64,000 nucleotides of DNA from Chaetorhynchus papuensis (taxonomy: Eukaryota; Chordata; Aves; Passeriformes; Rhipiduridae). Numbering within the stretch: the stretch's first letter is position 1; every line of letters begins with the position of its first letter. The DNA lies in contig VWYX01000911.1 in assembly GCA_013396525.1 (NCBI GenBank), positions 1 to 64,000 of the forward strand, read 5' to 3'. The notes below the pieces were generated by a model that worked only from the letters and a program-made list of their open reading frames with translations, ran no database searches and was not told the DNA's origin. Below, piece by piece: positions 1 through 10,920 of this stretch. The position numbers and the translations under genes were made by a program.

Positions 1-189
1 ATACCAGAACCAAAAATAAATACAGCTGAAGAGACCTAAATCTACAAAATGATTCCTGAGAGCAGCTGCCAAATTTTCGGTATTGCCAACAATTAATGCT
101 TCTGTCCTAGATGGTTCAAAGACAAAATACAGAAAGGGGCTTTTAAAAAAGAAAACCAAAACAACCCATCCAAAACCAGAAGGAAGGTG

Positions 190-195
190 GGTAAT
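190..195. repeat. Target-site duplication, left copy (GGTAAT)
   Basis: This 6-bp direct repeat GGTAAT lies immediately left of the TG that opens the LTR at 196. An identical copy lies immediately right of the closing CA at 588. Six base pairs is the usual duplication size of class II (ERVK/alpha- and betaretrovirus-like) elements. Confidence 0.8.
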
Positions 196-588
196 TGTGA
201 GTGACCGAGACACAGACCCAGCCCAGCAGAGAATCTGAATCATTTATTCAAAGAAATGAGCTGGTTTTATACACTTTTTCAAGGTATTTCCTTACATGGT
301 AATTCTCACTACGTGACCTATCCCATGTTGCCACATCACAACACACTTTCTCAATGTCCTTCTATGGGGTGGTCACTCGCTGTTCACCCCTCTGTCAGCT
401 CCCGGTAGGCTCCTCTCCAAAGGGGTCTGTGCCGTGTGACACCACCTCCCTCCAAGGTCCGGCGGAGTCAAGCCTCTGTGTGCCACCATGTGCTCCTTTG
501 TGCCACCACGTGCTCCTTTGTGCTGCCACGTGCTTCTGCAGGCGTGTCCCACAGCCCGCAGCTCAATTCTATCTTATCTCTCCCCACA
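196..588 (-). mobile_element. Solo LTR, class II (ERVK-like) endogenous retrovirus
   Basis: A 393-bp solo LTR read on the minus strand. On the plus strand it opens TGTGAG and closes CCACA, giving a 4-bp terminal inverted repeat TGTG/CACA, and it is flanked by perfect GGTAAT duplications. On the minus strand a TATAAAA box (complement of 265-271) is followed about 20 bp later by AATAAA (complement of 243-248) and a short U5. U3 is the right-hand part. It contains three tandem 20-bp units at 479-538, two of which carry CACGTG. No internal retroviral sequence adjoins it, so it most likely arose by recombination between two LTRs. Intact ends and a perfect duplication argue for a fairly recent insertion. 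Assignment to class II rests only on the 6-bp duplication. Confidence 0.82.
479..538 (-). repeat. Three 20-bp U3 repeats with E-box cores
   Basis: Three head-to-tail 20-bp units (479-498, 499-518, 519-538) lie inside the U3 of the solo LTR. Units 2 and 3 contain the palindrome CACGTG, and unit 1 has CATGTG. Tandem U3 repeats of this kind are typical retroviral enhancers. CACGTG is the E-box of USF/MYC/CLOCK-type bHLH factors. Enhancer activity is inferred. Confidence 0.7.
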
Positions 589-594
589 GGTAAT
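589..594. repeat. Target-site duplication, right copy (GGTAAT)
   Basis: Exact copy of 190-195, directly after the LTR's terminal CA. Confidence 0.8.
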
Positions 595-1404
595 AGACAT
601 GCAGCAGCATTTCTTCATTCATTCAATGTGTACACAATTCCTCGTAAGAATTGTTGAAAGGAAATTGTTTTGTTTTTCCTGGCGCTCCTTCTGCAACACA
701 TATCTCACCTATGGAGGCTGCAGCCTGTGAGCTTCCTAGCCATCCATGGCTACACACTACCTGTCATTTCCCAAATCAGATCAATTTATGACTCTGATAC
801 ATGTTTTCGTGAGCAGTTGAAAAGGCTTTGTAACAAATTTATTAGTTTGACAGGTGTTTACATGAACTGATTTTTATCGTGATATTTCTAACAGTTAGCT
901 GAAAACAAAAATTTATTTTCAGTATTTTTTTTCCAAAGAGAACTAATCAAGGCAAGAAAAGCCATGCTCCAACAGAGGCAGAGGAGTACAACTTCGTGTA
1001 ATCTTAGAAAAACAGGTCAACACAGAACCCTCACATAATTAAGAGATTGCTGTTCTTGAGACAAACAGCACCCGGCTCCTGAGCAAGCGTGGGCCTTCCA
1101 AAGATGTGCAGGAGGGCTGGTGCATCAGAGGCCTCCCATCTGCCCAGCACACCTTCAACCCAGCCGCACCACAGGGAAACCTCAGGGAACATGATCCCCA
1201 CAGATAACCTCAAAGCAAACTTTTGCCTTTTTCCCAGAGAGCAAAAGCCAAGTAATCCTTGTCCTGCATTGCCTGTTTGGATTGACCTTAGTGCAAAGAG
1301 ACCCCTTTTGGATAGCACTGATGAAACTTTAAATTGCGGAACTAATAGAATAAGACAGAAAAACCTAATGCTACATCTATCTTTAGATTTTTGGGTTGGG
1401 GACC
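595..1404. other. Unique non-coding DNA between two LTRs
   Basis: No exon, RNA gene or repeat was recognised here. Open frames run on both strands over about 1031-1470 because that part is richer in G and C and poor in stops. The minus-strand frame begins inside the LTR to the right. Confidence 0.5.
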
Positions 1405-1813
1405 TGTCGCGGTCTGGCCTCGTTATCAGACCCAACATGAGGGCATTTTGTCCGTGCCCATATCGCATGTAGAAAGAAGTGAAGACATTGATTGTTGTTT
1501 TCTCTTGTTTATTCTATCTTATCAGCAATACAGTAGTTGGAAGAGTGACAGAGCTAAAGGCTGGAAAGAAGAATGATGAATGATGGCTCCCGTCTTCCTG
1601 CACTTTTATACTAACCCAAACGTAACTTATTGTTTATAGATTTAAACCAATGACCATGACACAGGTCCGTTCACATTACCGGAATTGCGACAAAACTTAA
1701 CCAATAATTTTACAGTAGAATTTGGAGTCCAAGAAGAAGGAGGAAATAGGAATTTCTAACTGCGTCATTTCGCCATCTTACTCTCTATCTCTTATCAACT
1801 TACTATAATAACA
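1405..1813 (-). mobile_element. ERV LTR, probably the 3' LTR of a truncated provirus
   Basis: A roughly 409-bp LTR on the minus strand. The plus-strand left end reads TGTCGCGG and the right end reads AATAACA, so on the minus strand it opens TGTTATT and closes GCGACA. The internal order is canonical: TATAAAA (complement of 1604-1610), then about 90 bp later AATAAA (complement of 1508-1513), then a U5 of about 90-100 bp. No matching target-site duplication flanks the two ends. On the right lies a retrovirus-like reading frame in the same orientation, so this fits a 3' LTR with some internal sequence better than a solo LTR. The left end is well defined. The right end (1813) is my best choice and could be off by tens of bases. 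Confidence 0.65.
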
Positions 1814-2134
1814 ATCCTAAAAACCTTCACCTTTTTCACCCTGTGATAATTCATATACCATTTCTATGCCCTAACTCAGACTGCAGTAGATTGTAAAGTT
1901 TCCCGAAGGGTTGGAAGTTTTTTCCAGGGCTGCAGGTCAAAACACAGGCTGTACAGGGGGGTGTATATCATGCCTGGAGGTTTTACAGATGGTTCAGGAT
2001 CAGGTTTTACAGATGGTTCAGGATCAGGTAGAGAGATATTTTCCACCTCCTGATCTCCAGCATCTGGTTTTACATCAGGTAGAGAGATGTTCTCTGCATC
2101 CTGACATCCAACAGGGAACCACAGGGGGGGGAAA
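1814..2134 (-). pseudogene. Endogenous retrovirus internal remnant (possible gag piece)
   Basis: Upstream of the LTR on the minus strand, a frame of about 80 codons is open from near 2118 to a TGA at 1876-1878. It is rich in Pro, Asp and Glu. It contains an 8-residue unit DPEPSVKP encoded twice by a perfect 24-bp repeat (1979-2026), and a diverged SLPD motif that occurs twice. The end of the frame, around 1890-1960, has a Tyr/Leu/Trp-rich stretch that loosely recalls the start of a retroviral capsid after a proline-rich linker. I cannot verify that without a profile search. Between the stop and the LTR lies purine-rich sequence that may be a decayed polypurine tract. No protease, polymerase or envelope sequence follows, so most of the provirus is gone. 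A run of G8A9 at 2124-2140 may mark the break. Confidence 0.4.
1979..2026. repeat. 24-bp direct repeat, two perfect copies
   Basis: The unit at 1979-2002 is repeated exactly at 2003-2026. It is a multiple of three and keeps the minus-strand retroviral frame, giving a duplicated 8-residue motif. Confidence 0.85.
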
Positions 2135-5100
2135 AAAAAAGGAAGGAAAACTGGAAAAACCCCACATGCTTTCTCTGCAGGACTTGCCTTCTGGTCATGA
2201 ACAGAGCAGAATTATAGTCTTCCTCTGTGATTCTCAACCAGCTTCTATTAAAGTAAAACAAATTAGTACAACAGAGGACAAGCAAAATGTTATTGCATTT
2301 ATACTGCAGAAAACTCCAGCTCCTTGAATTTTGTGGCAAATATGAGCAGAATTTTAACACAATGCTGTAATTTGTTTTGAAATAGCAATAGATGTAAATT
2401 TTTGAACAGCAACATTTGTTGATTGAAAATTAAATTTAGGAGTCCCTAAATTTGAGGTCCATCAGCTTTACAGTTATTAATAAAAAAGTGCAGATTCAAT
2501 TCCATGCGCTGTATTTAAACTGAAGGAAACTCCAGAGCTCGCTGTCAGTAAGTCAACACAAGCCATACAAATTCTAGCAGCAACGTCACTGTCAAGCACA
2601 CAATTATATACAACCAATTTTCATTCTATAAGCAGCAAGAAAAACTACAATAGTTTTGCAGCTGTAACCCAATAAACCTTCAGTTTAAAATATTAAGAAA
2701 TACTCTATTTAAAGGTGAAAATTGGCTGACATTGTAAGATAAGCTACCGATTTTGCTGGTTTACTGGAAAATCATTAGGCTCAAAAGGTTAAATGGGTGT
2801 TGAATTAGGAGCAGAATGTTAAAATTTGATTTAGGAGGCACTGTATTTCTTATTTCATGGTGAACAATGAGTGGGTGTTAAAGCCATTCAATCTCTTGAA
2901 CAACCAGACTCTTCAGTAGATGGAAAAAGCAATCACAGTTTGTTAACTGAACCATTTTAATGTTTTCCACCCTTACAATATCCTTTCTAACATACATAAA
3001 ATATTTCCCACATAAAGTAAATAATAACTTACTTTAATAATGTGGCAAGAAATTAGTTCATTATATTAGTTACTGGTCTTTCTGTCTTGATTAATAGTTA
3101 GAGTTAATTAGAGCCTACAAGAGTAGGAGTCACAATATATGTCAGGTTTAACGGCTTCTTGAAAATTGCAACACAATATTGATGTGCCTGGTAACACTGA
3201 AATTATGTAGTCTCTAAAACATGGATCACATGAAAGACAAGAAAAAAACACCACTATAAAATGAGAAAGTAATGCAGCTGATGCAGGAAAGGTGCTGGGA
3301 TGTAAATGGAAAAGCTGGACAAAATGCAAAGAAAAAAGCTAAAGAAAGGAATAAGAGGCAGATGAAGAATTGGGAGCTTCATATAAAAGAAGAAAGAACT
3401 ACCTCTCCCTCAAGAAACAGGGAAAGAAAATTAACAGAATTTAAAAGAACGAAACTGGAAGAAACAAACAGACCTGGCTAAACTAAACTGCTTTAAAACC
3501 AAGATGAGACAACTAGACTAAAAAAACAGCTGAAACATATTATCCCTGCAACAATTTGCGACTAATGAAGCCCAAGAAAAGGGCTAAATAATTTATGTAC
3601 CAAGGTAAAAAAAAACCAGTTTGGAGTGTTTAGGAAACACTCAACCTTGGCATCTGGAAAAAGGATCATCAGTCCAACACTGTGTATACTGCCAAGTGCT
3701 TTCCACACAGAATGTACATTCCCTTTGGATCTCTTCAGGCACCTTGGGCACAGGGGTCTGGAACTGTGACACTTCATAAGCATCTCTTTCTCATTTAATC
3801 AAAGCAACTCCACACATGTCAAACTGCATTTCTGCATTTCCAGTTCTCACTTAGACAAATCAGGAAGAAATTGAGACACAACAATATACAGTACCTGCCA
3901 TAATTCCAAATTTTTAATTTTTTTTTTTTTTAAGAACAGCTTAAATGAATTCTACAAGGAAGAAATAATTGCAGCAGTCACTGCTCTAAGGTCTGAATAT
4001 CAGATTGTGGACAGCAGAATCAAACTGGTGCAGAGAATATGACTCTTTCAGCAAATCAGACCCAACCCAGCTGCAATTTCTGCAGTTTCTGAAGTACAAA
4101 AGGTCACTCATTTTTCCTGAGACAAGTCAGTATGCAGGAGGCAATGCTATTACAAGAGACAGCAGGTGCCCTGCTACCAGTGAGGGAAAAGAGCCATGGA
4201 AGGTACGGCACATGATGTACAATTTGAAAAAGCACCCTTTGAGACATAATTGCACATATATTCCAATTCCACCTTCAGCAAGCAAAGAATCCATAAAAAG
4301 GATTTAGATATTTTCTTTCATATTCACCACCTTTCAAGCTGGTGTTTTCTCTAGGCACCTTTCTTCCCTGACCCCTAGTGATCCTCTTGCCCTATGTTTT
4401 ACATTAACTAGCACTACTTCGTTCATGTTCCTACCAACACAACAAAATATTTTCAAAGTATCCAGTAGTCATGAATGCTGTTAGAGCATGATTTAGCAGC
4501 ATATTCAGCTCACTTTTGGGAATCTCTGCTGCTGAAGGAGCACTTCCATCAACTGCTGCTACTGTGCCAGATAATGCCTTTGTAGAATCCTATGAAAAGC
4601 ATGGAAGAGGGGTGGATATTTAGCCTTCAGTTCCTGGAAACCAAACCTATTCTGTTGTTTGGCTCTCAGTCAGTTGCAGTAGCAAAGCAGAAGTACACAC
4701 GGTACAACTGAGTCTATTATTAATAAGCAAGAACAAATAGAACAAAGTGACTTCAAGACCTGAAATTAGTCAGGTCAGTCAAACTGCTGCCTTCCTGAGG
4801 TCTCTAAGGGATAAAACAAGACTTACTAAAAAACAGCGTATCACATTCCAGAACTGCAGTAATCCTTAATTAATCCACAACCTCTCTCCATGCAGAAACA
4901 AGTACCTGAAATAATACTTTCATTAGTATTGTTGTAACCATCATAATTACGCACTTTTAAAGTAGCTCTGTTCTATTTCATACTTGTTTCTTCTCCTGAA
5001 GGATGTTACTCTACCTTGCCATTGGTAGATTGCAATGAAAGACCTTTTTTCAAGCTAGTGAGATCATAAAGTAACATTTTCAATACTTTAGAATATGCTT

Positions 5101-8100
5101 TCCCCTCAGGAAAAACAAACAAACAAACCCCAAATCTGCAACCAAAAAACCCACAACCAAAAAACCCCATCCCTAATAAGCCTAAAAACCTGTCCTGAAA
5201 ATCTATAAATAGTGCTCCAAAGTGTTCCTAACCTATCCGGCCAAAGATACAAGATTCCTAGCTCAACAAAAAACCCTGTGTTCTTAATAATTTCAATATT
5301 TATGTTCTTTTTGGCTTATTTTGATTAGTCACCTCTCATTTATCCTCAACACACTTGATGTAATAAAGCACACTGAATTTTATCTCTGAGTACATATTTT
5401 TCATCTTCCTGGGGTGTACCTTGAAGGCCCTTCAAATAAATACCCACCTTCATTCCCTTACTCCTGTCTAGTCTCTGTTTTTTAGGTGGCCTCTTAAGGC
5501 ATCACCATAAATATATTTAGCACACGTTTTATTTTCCATTTTCCACTGTTTTATCATTCAGTCTTATCCATGAAAAACTAACTTCAATTCTACTATTTTA
5601 TCAGTTTCATGACATCTGAAAACAAGTGCTTTAATTACGTGAAAAACTCTTTCATTCACTTAGTTCTCTAATTTTAACATGTTTTGTACTATTTGGACAT
5701 TTTTTCCACTGAAGAGATATTTAACATAATTAGTTTGCATACAGTATGTGGACACCTCACTCATCTACAAAGTCAGTGTAACACACAGCAATGTTGAGTT
5801 TAAATTTGAGTTCTCATCTCAAATATGTCCTACACTAAGGGCATAAACCCAAAAACCTTTAGTCCATAGCACTCTCAGTGAAGTCAAAGAGAATGACTTC
5901 TGGAAATAACTTGGGGAGCCTTATAACTTCTCTGCCTCTCAGTTATTCTAACCTACACTACTGGGAGACAAACAGGAATTACAAACAAAGTGTAACCTGA
6001 TGTATTGCTGACATGAAGTTATTAAGTAAAAATAAACAGAAATCATTTGGCATAGAATTTTAACTATTAAAGCAAGGTGAACTGTACTACAAAACTTTCA
6101 TCTTAAATAAGAATACAAGCAAACAAAGCTGCCCTTTAATATGCATCTCAACCACAAAACCTAATGCCATCAATACGGACAAAAAAAGACAAGACCGTCT
6201 TGGGATACAGTAATTGATATCAACTGGAAGGAATGTTATTTTTGGCACCAGGCACTATTCCAAACAGCGTTCACAGTAAAGTCAATGGGCGACATTTGCT
6301 GAACTTGGTTATCATTCAGCTTGGTTATCATAATTCGAAAGAATTACACTAACATTCACCATTCCTCCTAAAATTTTCAAAGAAAAAAGGTATATTGACC
6401 CTGATTGCAAGATAAAGTTGCCTAAATTATGTCTTTGGAGAGCTTTGCTTAAATGCAAACATTTGTTTAACAGAAGGTAAACTGAATTAAACTCGGAAAA
6501 TTCTAAATTTGCTTACTTTATATTAACTTTAAATTGCAATATAATAGACTCCTTTTCCTACTAAAACAGTCAGCATTATGGAATTCTAAAAACATACTCA
6601 TTCTTTAAAGAAAAAATAAAAAATGCATTTTTTATTTCTTAAGGTAGGACTTAAATGAAGTACAAATGCCACTTTTTGAATGAAGCAATGTTCAGATAAT
6701 ACAGAAAAATTTCTTTTCTTTATACCTATGGACTTTTGAATCTCACTTCACCAGGTCTCAGAATATCAAGGTTTCTCCAAAACAAAAAGTTTCCTAATAT
6801 TGCTCTAAGCCAGCTTTCAGAGGAATCCTGACCAAGAGAGTAATAAAATCTCAAACTGATTATTGAATTCAAAGGATGTGTCATTGTCTTTCTTCACTGA
6901 GAACCTGAAGGAATTTAAGGAAGTTTACTGAGTTATCTATATGGCTAGCTAGTGCTTGACGAGTAATATCCCATTGAAAGACTTCTCACGGAGACCTTTT
7001 CCTTTTCTTTTCTGTTTTTAATTAATGGAGGAATCAGCTGCAGAAGTTGTCACCATGATGGCAAACTAGGTAGAACTGTTGCGAGAGAAGTTGAGAGAAC
7101 AGTCTTGACCTTTCTCCAATTTCTAATCAATGTTTGCATTGATGCACACAAATGAACAGTGAAGTGGCCATCACGCTGCTCATTTTTACACTGCTATATT
7201 GAAGAGCTTGGGAATTGTTAGGAAACAGCTCGCTTTAATCTCCTTCTAGAAGTACAAGTGTGTTACACATCAACCAAGCTAATCGGAATTTAGGCTCTCT
7301 CACAATCTGCTGACCTGGAGAATGCAAAACACCTCATTAAGGTGGTCTAGCAAGTCCTACCTAGAAGCCAAGGCCTCCATGGCTCCTGAAAGGTGGCCTG
7401 GCCTAAGGGCAGCTCTATCTACAGCCTTCAGATCTCACATTCCAAGAAACGGGCAAAAAGAGCTGCCCAAGACAAAAGCAAATAAACAAACAAACAACTA
7501 AAAGAACCGAAAACACACCACAAACATTACCTATGTACACATACATCTGATTATCAAAGAAAAATAAAATTCTATCATTTCTTTTTTGTTTTGTTACTAT
7601 TCAGTTGAAAGTACTGCATTTACTCCAGTTTTATGGAACATCTCACGCTAAAATTCCACTCCCTCCCCCGTTTGTAAATGTTTGTTTACTTACTGAACTT
7701 GAAGATGTTCCTCTTTCAGAGTGGGAGAAGAAAATAAGAAACAGCTTTGCCTCTAATTTGTCATTTTCTTTTTAATTTGAAATGGAAAAGGTCACTTACG
7801 ACAAAAAATACTGGGGATATTGCAAGGGAATGAATCAAAATGGGAACACCTGACGCTGAACATTTCTAAAGTTTAATTTATTTTAAACCACTACCAAAAA
7901 GGAACATTTTTTCTCTTGGCGTTATTCTTCAATTCATACTTAAGTATGTCTTTTATAATTCTGAAAGGCATAACAGCCAGTAATACATCAAAATGAAAGC
8001 TGCAGTTTCACATATTCCATTTTCCCATTTTACAAGCCACAACAATATTACTTAATAGGCAAGAGCTGGCTTCCTTCAACAGTCTTCTATCCACTTTGGA

Positions 8101-10382
8101 TCAGAAAATATATATTCCTGTATGAGCAGAACATTTGAGTATTTACAGCTTTGGAACTCCTGCAAGACTGGAAAGAAAGGTGAAGGAGCCAGCAACATAT
8201 AAGAACAATACTTCATTGAGGAGATATTTCACACAGTTCCATACTTCACTGGTTGTTCGAAGAAAAAAAAATTTAGAAATTTCCCTTGTGGACAACTTAA
8301 AGCAATAAACAAAAATCACATACAAGACTCAATACCAGGCCTTTTTTCTTCCAGCTACACAATTCTAAAAGTCACTTCTGACTTTAGCAGTATAGGCTCC
8401 TAACCCTAAATAGGAAAATTCTTACTATATTTTTAAAATGGACAGTGATATTTTAGTTTTCCCATACAAATGGAAAGAGGTGTAGAAAGTCTAAATTAGA
8501 GCTCTTAAGCTGACATCAGCAAGATTCCGTCATTCCGGTGAAAGAGTATTTTGACCTAGGTGTGATGTTTCAGTGTAAATTTTCAGGACTGCCCTAGAAG
8601 ACAGCAGTCACAATTTAGATAGGTCAAGCACCAGGAAAGAAACTATCATCGTCTTGTTTCAGGGACAAGGACTCCTTTCTGACAGGAAGGACACACATAG
8701 GGATAGCAACATTAAAGTGGTGGAATGCAGAATTCAGGGCACAACTTCCTTGTCTTTAGTGACGTCTTCCATGAAGCAGAGAGACAGAAGAGGCACATGA
8801 AGCAATTTATCTGTTAGAGCAGGGTCACCCAGAAAGTCCTCATTCACGATAACCAGAGAGAGATGAAGATCATGGAACAACAGTTCCCAACTCCTTAACT
8901 GGAATTTCTAGCATGCATAAAGCACACTTCTGTTGCTTAGTGGTTTTTAGCCTGTTGTAGTTACATACAAATCATTCTGCTTCCTTCACAGGAGCCAGAC
9001 CTTGCTTTCAGGTTGTGTTTCCCGACACAGTGAGCAGGGAACAATATTTTAAAATGCGCAACCACAAATACTTGGCTTAAGAATACAGCTGAGCATTGAA
9101 ATAATCCTTACAAAGACTCTTTCAATTTTGAGATTTACACTCAAAAATTATCACCTTCTAAAATGAACGTGGAGAATAGGGCATATAATTAAAAAATAAC
9201 TGAGTATGCAATTAAGAAATCAAGTAACAAATTAATTATAGTTCTACCTCATTCTTAATTTACCTACTTTATATAAATTACATCATGTACTCAAAATCTC
9301 TTTTGAAAAATAATTAGAATAACATTCATTCATTCAACAAAAAAACCCCACATTTAAAATACTGTAGAATTGAACTGAAAACATTCAAATAAGCTTGTAC
9401 ATATGTAAAAAAAGATTTGGATTCACTGTTACTTATGTGGCAGCTAAAGAAACATCTTGGAAGAATATTTCCAGTTCCTTTCAAGTTTTGGAAGAGGATA
9501 AAATCATTAGTAGGTCAGGCATTTATCCAACGTATTTCCAGCACCAAGCAGGAAGAAACTGGAAACATTTCCCCACAAACTGAATTAAATTTTGAAATGT
9601 GAAAATAGGGACATACAGGCTAAAACATAGGCAGTTCATAGTTTAGACAAAAAAATATTTGCATCAGCTATGGAACTAGGGCATGGGGCAGCACAGACAT
9701 TCAAAAATCAGACTCTCCATTAACAAAACAAAATTTAAAAGGTGAACAACACGTTCCTGTCAGTGACACTTTTGATCTTAGTCTCATGCCACTTCAAGAG
9801 TTCATTCAACCTGGCTGAACACCAAAATAATGTATCACTGAATAAAAAGGGACACATTATTGAATAAGGTATGAAAGTTCATCCTACCTTTTTGTTTGCA
9901 ATTTTGTCAGGGGTGGGAAGGGGCAGGCACAAGAGATCGTGACCTATTGCTTCACACAGTACAAAGACCTGTTGTTCCCAACAGAGACATTCGGAACATT
10001 TCAGATATGAATACTTAAAAGTGGATTCACACCAGCATGTGACCCCTTGTAATGAAAAGTGGTCAGACTAAACCTACCAATACAGACAGAGTACAATACA
10101 CCAGTGGAACAGAATGGCCCATCTGCACATCTTTCAGAGTTATTATATGAAATCCTTCTGAAGTTTAGCATTAGATCAATGTATGTAATAGTCTAAAGCA
10201 AGCAAGCAGGTTGGTAACTACCTGTGTAACCAGAATAAGGAGAATTTGTTCAGGTGAAATACAAAGTTTTTGTGACTGTCTTCAAGGAACACATTTTAAC
10301 TCATGTCAAAGTAGACAGGGTAGAACACTGAGTCTTCCCTGACAGGGAAGGAAATTCTGAACCCACAGTGCCTTGTTTAGAA
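2135..10382. other. Long non-coding stretch, no gene recognised
   Basis: AT-rich unique DNA. I see no recognisable exon, RNA gene or mobile element. Open frames are short (at most 100 codons) and show no known domain. A-rich simple sequence occurs around 5110-5170 and 7480-7515. A stretch around 6940-7310 has more even composition and several homeobox-type TAAT cores. It could be a conserved non-coding element, but that needs comparison with other genomes. Confidence 0.5.
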
Positions 10383-10695
10383 CCATGGAATTCCAGGTTG
10401 CAAAGGATCCCGAGGATCATTAGGTCCAACATTTCTTGGCAAAAGCACCATCTAGACTAAATGGCTCAGCAACCTGTCCAGCTGAATTTTAAAAGTGTCT
10501 AGGTTTGGAGAATCCACTACTTTCTTGGGGAGATTACTCCAACTAATCGATCTCACTGTAAAAAATTCTTCTCTTGTGCCTAGTAGGAAACTCCCCAGGA
10601 GTAACTTGTACCCATTAGCTCTCTTCTTTTCCATGTGAGTCCTTGTAAAAAAAAAAGGGGCCTCCATCCTGTCTGCAGCCACGTCCTGGAACGTG
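10383..10695 (-). mobile_element. CR1 LINE fragment with 3' end
   Basis: On the minus strand this is the 3' part of a CR1 element. It contains the end of ORF2, recognisable as a frame over 10452-10721 with EEFFTVR, a W-x-N-L-P motif and VVDSPNLDTFK near its C-terminus. It then ends in the CR1 terminal hairpin region with GTTGGACCTAATGATC (complement of about 10417-10432). It is 5'-truncated, as is usual for CR1. The terminal octamers have decayed. Strong divergence from the usual consensus suggests an old insertion. Confidence 0.8.
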
Positions 10696-10920
10696 GTGAC
10701 AGTCTCCACTAAGCCCACCACTAAAACCTGTCCCTAAGCACCACATCTACCCATCTTCTAAATGTCTCCAGGGATGGTGGCTCCACCACTTCCCTGGGCA
10801 GCCTGTTCCAATGCTGGACAACCCTTTCAGTGAATAAATTTTCCCTAATATCCCATCTAAACCTCCTCTGGCACAACTTTAGGCCTTTTCTCTTATCCTA
10901 CCACTTCCCACATGCAATTT
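10696..10920 (-). mobile_element. Second CR1 LINE fragment, lacking its 3' end
   Basis: On the minus strand this carries the conserved CR1 block that reads GGAACAGGCTGCCCAGGGAA and GGAGACATTTAGA, equivalent to the ORF2 C-terminal WNRLPREVV region. It stops before the CR1 3' terminus, at the point where the neighbouring CR1 starts. It covers the same part of the element as the left fragment, so the two are separate insertions in the same orientation and not one element. Bounds are accurate to about 20 bp. Confidence 0.75.

Noticed and set aside
10452..10721. 89-codon minus-strand frame considered as a gene
   Set aside because: It is the decayed C-terminus of CR1 ORF2, not a host gene.
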